NCBI GenBank assembly: GCA_937895465.1
Contig: CALAYY010000206.1
Location: 1 to 16,886, forward strand
DNA: 16,886 nucleotides
Direction of reading: 5' to 3'
Source of the DNA: an uncultured Clostridia bacterium
Lineage (GTDB): Bacteria > Bacillota > Clostridia > Christensenellales > DUVY01
The notes beneath the pieces were generated by a model, which had not been told where the DNA came from, searched no databases, and was given only the letters and a program-made list of their open reading frames with translations. This document shows, piece after piece, positions 14,001-16,886 of the stretch. The number at the start of each line of letters is the position of its first letter. Within the stretch, counting starts at the first letter, position 1. The position numbers and the translations under genes were made by a program.

Positions 14001-15386
14001 ATGGAAGAACTCAAATCAATTTGGCATAATTATAGCTATCCAGAGTATCAAAAATTAGATACTGATATAGATACTGACACCTTGATAATAGGCGGCGGTC
14101 TTTCAGGAATATCCGCTGCATATTACTTAAGCAATCATGGCATAAAAACCGTTGTTATTGAAGCCAACAAGATAGGCAGCGGAACTACAAAAAACACAAC
14201 AGCGCATATTACCGCACAGCATGACGCAACTTATGACCGATATGTCAATCAATTCGGGCAGATTAAGGCATCAATAATAGCTAAAGCCAATCAAGAAGCC
14301 ATTAATGAAATCGAAAATATCGTCAAAACAGAAAAAATTGACTGTAATTTTGAACGGATAGATTCTTACCTTTTTACAAAAAATCCTGAAAACAGCATAA
14401 AACTTAGAAGAGAATACTATGCTTTAAAAAACACTGCAATAACTGCTTTTTTAACAACTCAAACAGGTCTTGTTCCCTTTGAATATGAGCTTGCTCTTGG
14501 TTTTGAAAATCAGGCTACATTTCATCCAATGAAATATCTGCATGGATTGGCTCAATGCTGTTGCAATAACAAAGTTAAAATATATGAAGATACAAAAGCT
14601 ATGGAAATAAAAGAAGGGCATGTTTTAACTAATGGCGGACATAAAATTACAGCATCCAATATAGTTGTTGCAACTAATTTTCCTATTATCAATTTTCCTG
14701 GATTATATTTTATACGGGTATATCAGCATAGGTCATATAATGCTGCATATAAAAATTCTAATCATATAAGCGGTATGTGGAATTGTATTGACGAGAACGG
14801 ATATACTTACAGAAATTATGAAGATTCAGTTATTGTCAGCGGACAAAGTCATCAATGCGGCTATGAAACTGATGTTTTTCATTATCATAATCTAAAAAAT
14901 CATGCACAAAAAGTATTTCCTCAAGGCGAAGAAATGACAAGATGGTCAGCACAAGACTGTATAACGCCTGACAATCTTTCCTTAGTAGGATATTATTCCA
15001 AGAAAAAACAACATCTTTATGTAATGACAGGTTTCAATAAATGGGGAATGACCTCAACAAATATAGCGGGTAGAATTATTGCAGACCTTGTAGCAGGCAA
15101 AAATAATGCTTACAGTGAAATTTATTCACCTTCTAGAAAGATGTCCATAAGCGTTATAGGGAAAGCTGCTTGGAGCAATGTAAAGATGGTGGGAAGTCTT
15201 ATAGGCGGATTAAACCATTTGTCTAATCCTGTCTGCACTCATTTAAAATGCCGTACAAAATATAATCCAGAAGAGCAGACATGGGATTGTCCTTGCCACG
15301 GCTCAAGATTTGATAAATTGGGCAACGTAATCAACTCCCCTGCTATTAAAAGACTGGATGACAATCAAACTCAACCAAAAGCCTAA
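14001..15386 (+). CDS. FAD-dependent oxidoreductase with C-terminal Rieske [2Fe-2S] domain
   Basis: A 461-residue two-domain redox protein, predicted cytoplasmic. The N-terminal D-amino-acid-oxidase/glycine-oxidase-type FAD domain opens with LIIGGGLSGISAAYYLSNHG (28-47) and VVIEANKIGSGTTKNTTAHI, and ends with YVMTGFNKWGMTSTNIAG. A Rieske domain at about 405-455 holds the cluster ligands C412 and H414 (CTHLKC) and C430 and H433 (CPCHGSRF); C417 and C432 are placed to form the disulfide of bc1-type Rieske centres. The usual glycine in CTHLGC is Lys. The Rieske part is short: the strands that normally precede the first ligand motif are reduced to a linker (WSNVKMVGSLIGG). Electrons presumably pass between FAD and the cluster; the substrate is unknown. 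AAGGA precedes the ATG by seven bases. Its stop directly abuts the convergent hemW stop. Confidence 0.88.
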   Translation: MEELKSIWHNYSYPEYQKLDTDIDTDTLIIGGGLSGISAAYYLSNHGIKTVVIEANKIGSGTTKNTTAHITAQHDATYDRYVNQFGQIKASIIAKANQEAINEIENIVKTEKIDCNFERIDSYLFTKNPENSIKLRREYYALKNTAITAFLTTQTGLVPFEYELALGFENQATFHPMKYLHGLAQCCCNNKVKIYEDTKAMEIKEGHVLTNGGHKITASNIVVATNFPIINFPGLYFIRVYQHRSYNAAYKNSNHISGMWNCIDENGYTYRNYEDSVIVSGQSHQCGYETDVFHYHNLKNHAQKVFPQGEEMTRWSAQDCITPDNLSLVGYYSKKKQHLYVMTGFNKWGMTSTNIAGRIIADLVAGKNNAYSEIYSPSRKMSISVIGKAAWSNVKMVGSLIGGLNHLSNPVCTHLKCRTKYNPEEQTWDCPCHGSRFDKLGNVINSPAIKRLDDNQTQPKA

Positions 15387-16478
15387 TTAGATAAAGAATT
15401 CTGTTATTATGCTATTCATAACTCCCATATATGAGGATACAATCTTCAAGTTGTTAGGAGTTATTTCTATTACTTTTAGCTTTGATAACTTTTCTAATTG
15501 CTTAAAATATTTTTCTTTAAAATCAAATCCAAACTGCTTTTTATAATCGTTCAAATCAATTCCTTCATCCATTCTTAAAGAAAGCATTATATATTCTTCT
15601 TCAATTTGTCTTTGATCCAAAACCAAAACTTCTTTTTTACCTAAAATATAATCAACCATATTATCAGAATTGGCATAACGAATATTATTAACAAGAGAAT
15701 GTGCACCCAGTCCAAAACCAATATAATCCTGCCTTTTCCAATATTTAATATTATGTTTGCTCTCATATCCCAGTTTGGAAAAGTTGCTTATTTCGTATCT
15801 ATTAAAACCTTTATCTTTTAACATAAGAAAAGCCACATCGTACATATTAGCTGACAATTCTTCATCAACAGAAATGTTCTGCCAAGGCGTATTTTCTTCT
15901 GTTTTTAAGCCGTACATAGAAATATGCTTGATAATATCATAATTAAATATTTCATTTAAAGTGTTTTGGACATCTTGAATTTTTTGCTTGGGAAGTCCAA
16001 GCATTATATCACAATTAACATTATCAAATCCAAATTTTTGGCAATTATCTAACGCTTTGATAAAGTCATCAAAATTATGCGCTCTTTTCGCTAACTTCAA
16101 TAGCTCATTAGAAGCGCTTTGAAGGCCTATGCTTATTCGGTTAATTTTACTTTCTTTGTATTCATCTAGTTTAGCTTGTGTAAGTGATTCGGGATTACAT
16201 TCAATTGATATTTCGTTTGGCTCAAAATAAAAGTTATCCTTTAAGACATTAATAATGCTCTTTATTCCGCCTTGATATAAAAAAGAAGGCGTGCCTCCTC
16301 CAAAATAAACTGTGTCAGCACGCATAATATTATTTTTTGAAAATGCTTTTATTTCATTAATAAGTTGTTTTACATATTCTTTTTGAGCATTAACATCCGC
16401 ATAAAAAGAATTAAAGGCACAATAATTGCATTTTGAACGGCAAAACGGTATATGAATATAAACGGCAATTTCTTTCAT
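15387..16478 (-). CDS. hemW: HemW, radical-SAM family heme chaperone (coproporphyrinogen III oxidase-like)
   Basis: A 363-residue radical SAM protein. The [4Fe-4S] motif CRSKCNYC gives C13, C17 and C20, followed by ADTVYFGGGTPSFL, NPESL and GLQSASNELLKLAKRAH, and by HNIKYWKRQDYIGFGLGAHS, as in HemW/HemN-like proteins. HemW binds heme and is thought to deliver it to acceptor proteins. True coproporphyrinogen dehydrogenase (HemN) has a CxxxCxxCxC motif, whereas this one has Phe after Ala (CNYCAF), which favours HemW. ATG at 16478 overlaps the lepA stop as ATGA, so the two are co-translated. lepA-hemW is a conserved Firmicute pair; the hrcA-grpE-dnaK genes that often follow are absent. Confidence 0.9.
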   Translation of the reverse strand: MKEIAVYIHIPFCRSKCNYCAFNSFYADVNAQKEYVKQLINEIKAFSKNNIMRADTVYFGGGTPSFLYQGGIKSIINVLKDNFYFEPNEISIECNPESLTQAKLDEYKESKINRISIGLQSASNELLKLAKRAHNFDDFIKALDNCQKFGFDNVNCDIMLGLPKQKIQDVQNTLNEIFNYDIIKHISMYGLKTEENTPWQNISVDEELSANMYDVAFLMLKDKGFNRYEISNFSKLGYESKHNIKYWKRQDYIGFGLGAHSLVNNIRYANSDNMVDYILGKKEVLVLDQRQIEEEYIMLSLRMDEGIDLNDYKKQFGFDFKEKYFKQLEKLSKLKVIEITPNNLKIVSSYMGVMNSIITEFFI

Positions 16479-16886
16479 TTATCAAGCTTGAGTATGCTCA
16501 TAAACGCTTCACTTGGTATTTCTACGCTGCCAAATTGACGCATACGCTTTTTGCCTTCTTTTTGTTTTTCCAATAACTTTCTTTTTCTGCTGATATCTCC
16601 GCCATAACACTTTGCCAAAACATCTTTTCTTACAGCCTTGACGGTTTCTCTGGCTATAATTTTGCCGCCAATTGCGGCTTGAATTGGAATTTCAAACATC
16701 TGTCTTGGAATTACATCTTTTAGTTTTTCTGCAATAATTCTACCCCTTGCGTAAGCCTTTTCTCTGTGGATAATAATACTTAATGCATCGCAAATTTCAT
16801 TGTTAAGCATGATGTCCATCTTGACTAGGTCCGAAGCTTTTTTCCCTTTTATTTCATAATCAAGGCTTGCATATCCTCGTGTTCTT
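16475..16886 (-). CDS. lepA: Elongation factor 4 (LepA), C-terminal part (runs off right edge)
   Basis: LepA is a translational GTPase acting on ribosomes. About 136 C-terminal residues are in the window, and the frame stays open to the right edge. They start TRGYASLDYEIKGKKASDLV and continue LNNEICDALSIIIHREKAYA, then IPRQMFEIPIQAAIGGKIIARET. The diagnostic LepA C-terminal domain follows: RKDVLAKCYGGDISRKRKLL, EKQKEGKKRMRQFGSVEIPS and EAFMSILKLDK. An internal ATG at 16819 is not the start of the gene. The stop TGA overlaps the hemW start. Confidence 0.95.
   Translation of the reverse strand, partial: RTRGYASLDYEIKGKKASDLVKMDIMLNNEICDALSIIIHREKAYARGRIIAEKLKDVIPRQMFEIPIQAAIGGKIIARETVKAVRKDVLAKCYGGDISRKRKLLEKQKEGKKRMRQFGSVEIPSEAFMSILKLDK

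Overview
The window is compact, AT-rich bacterial chromosomal DNA. Gene content and order point to a low-GC Firmicute of class Clostridia, probably an uncultured gut-type or anaerobic lineage. The main pointers are an IspH–ribosomal protein S1 fusion, the lepA-hemW pair, the run surE/murI/BaiN-like/aroH/cmk/plsC, purine-rich Shine-Dalgarno sites, and many AAT/TAA-type gene ends. I saw no tRNA, rRNA, CRISPR array, insertion sequence or prophage gene. The placement is inference from gene content, not from a phylogeny.

Layout, left to right. Bases 1-353 (minus) are the start of atpB (F0 subunit a), which runs off the left edge and sits behind a textbook TTGACA-17-TATAAT promoter. Next, on the minus strand, is a DUF2156 protein (496-1392), separated by an intrinsic terminator (1433-1457) from a long minus-strand operon. 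That operon reads murI > surE > BaiN-like flavoprotein > aroH > cmk > plsC > ispH-rpsA (8174 down to 1480). Its genes overlap or lie within about 65 bases of one another and cover cell-wall D-Glu, nucleotide, chorismate, phospholipid and isoprenoid supply plus translation. A second minus-strand operon lies upstream: DUF1538 membrane protein > two small PII-like proteins > nadE > GNAT (13016 down to 8240). It has a strong promoter covered by a perfect 12-bp inverted repeat and ends in an AU-rich terminator overlapping the GNAT stop codon.

The right end holds a permuted papain-like protein (minus) and a divergent intergenic region that encodes a previously easy-to-miss 26-residue basic peptide with a strong ribosome binding site. 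After these come a plus-strand FAD oxidoreductase with a C-terminal Rieske [2Fe-2S] domain, then hemW and the 3' part of lepA on the minus strand. hemW and the FAD-Rieske gene converge with no base between their stop codons.

The most unusual part is the DUF1538/PII/PII/nadE operon. It pairs a duplicated polytopic membrane protein of unknown function with two PII-fold proteins lacking the classical T-loop tyrosine. It also carries a full-length glutamine-dependent NAD synthetase whose glutaminase nucleophile cysteine reads as glycine (GGT in place of the expected TGT). If real, this enzyme would have to use free ammonia, which would fit an operon built around PII-type (nitrogen or metabolite-sensing) proteins. 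The 29-bp promoter palindrome suggests the whole unit is under a dedicated DNA-binding regulator.
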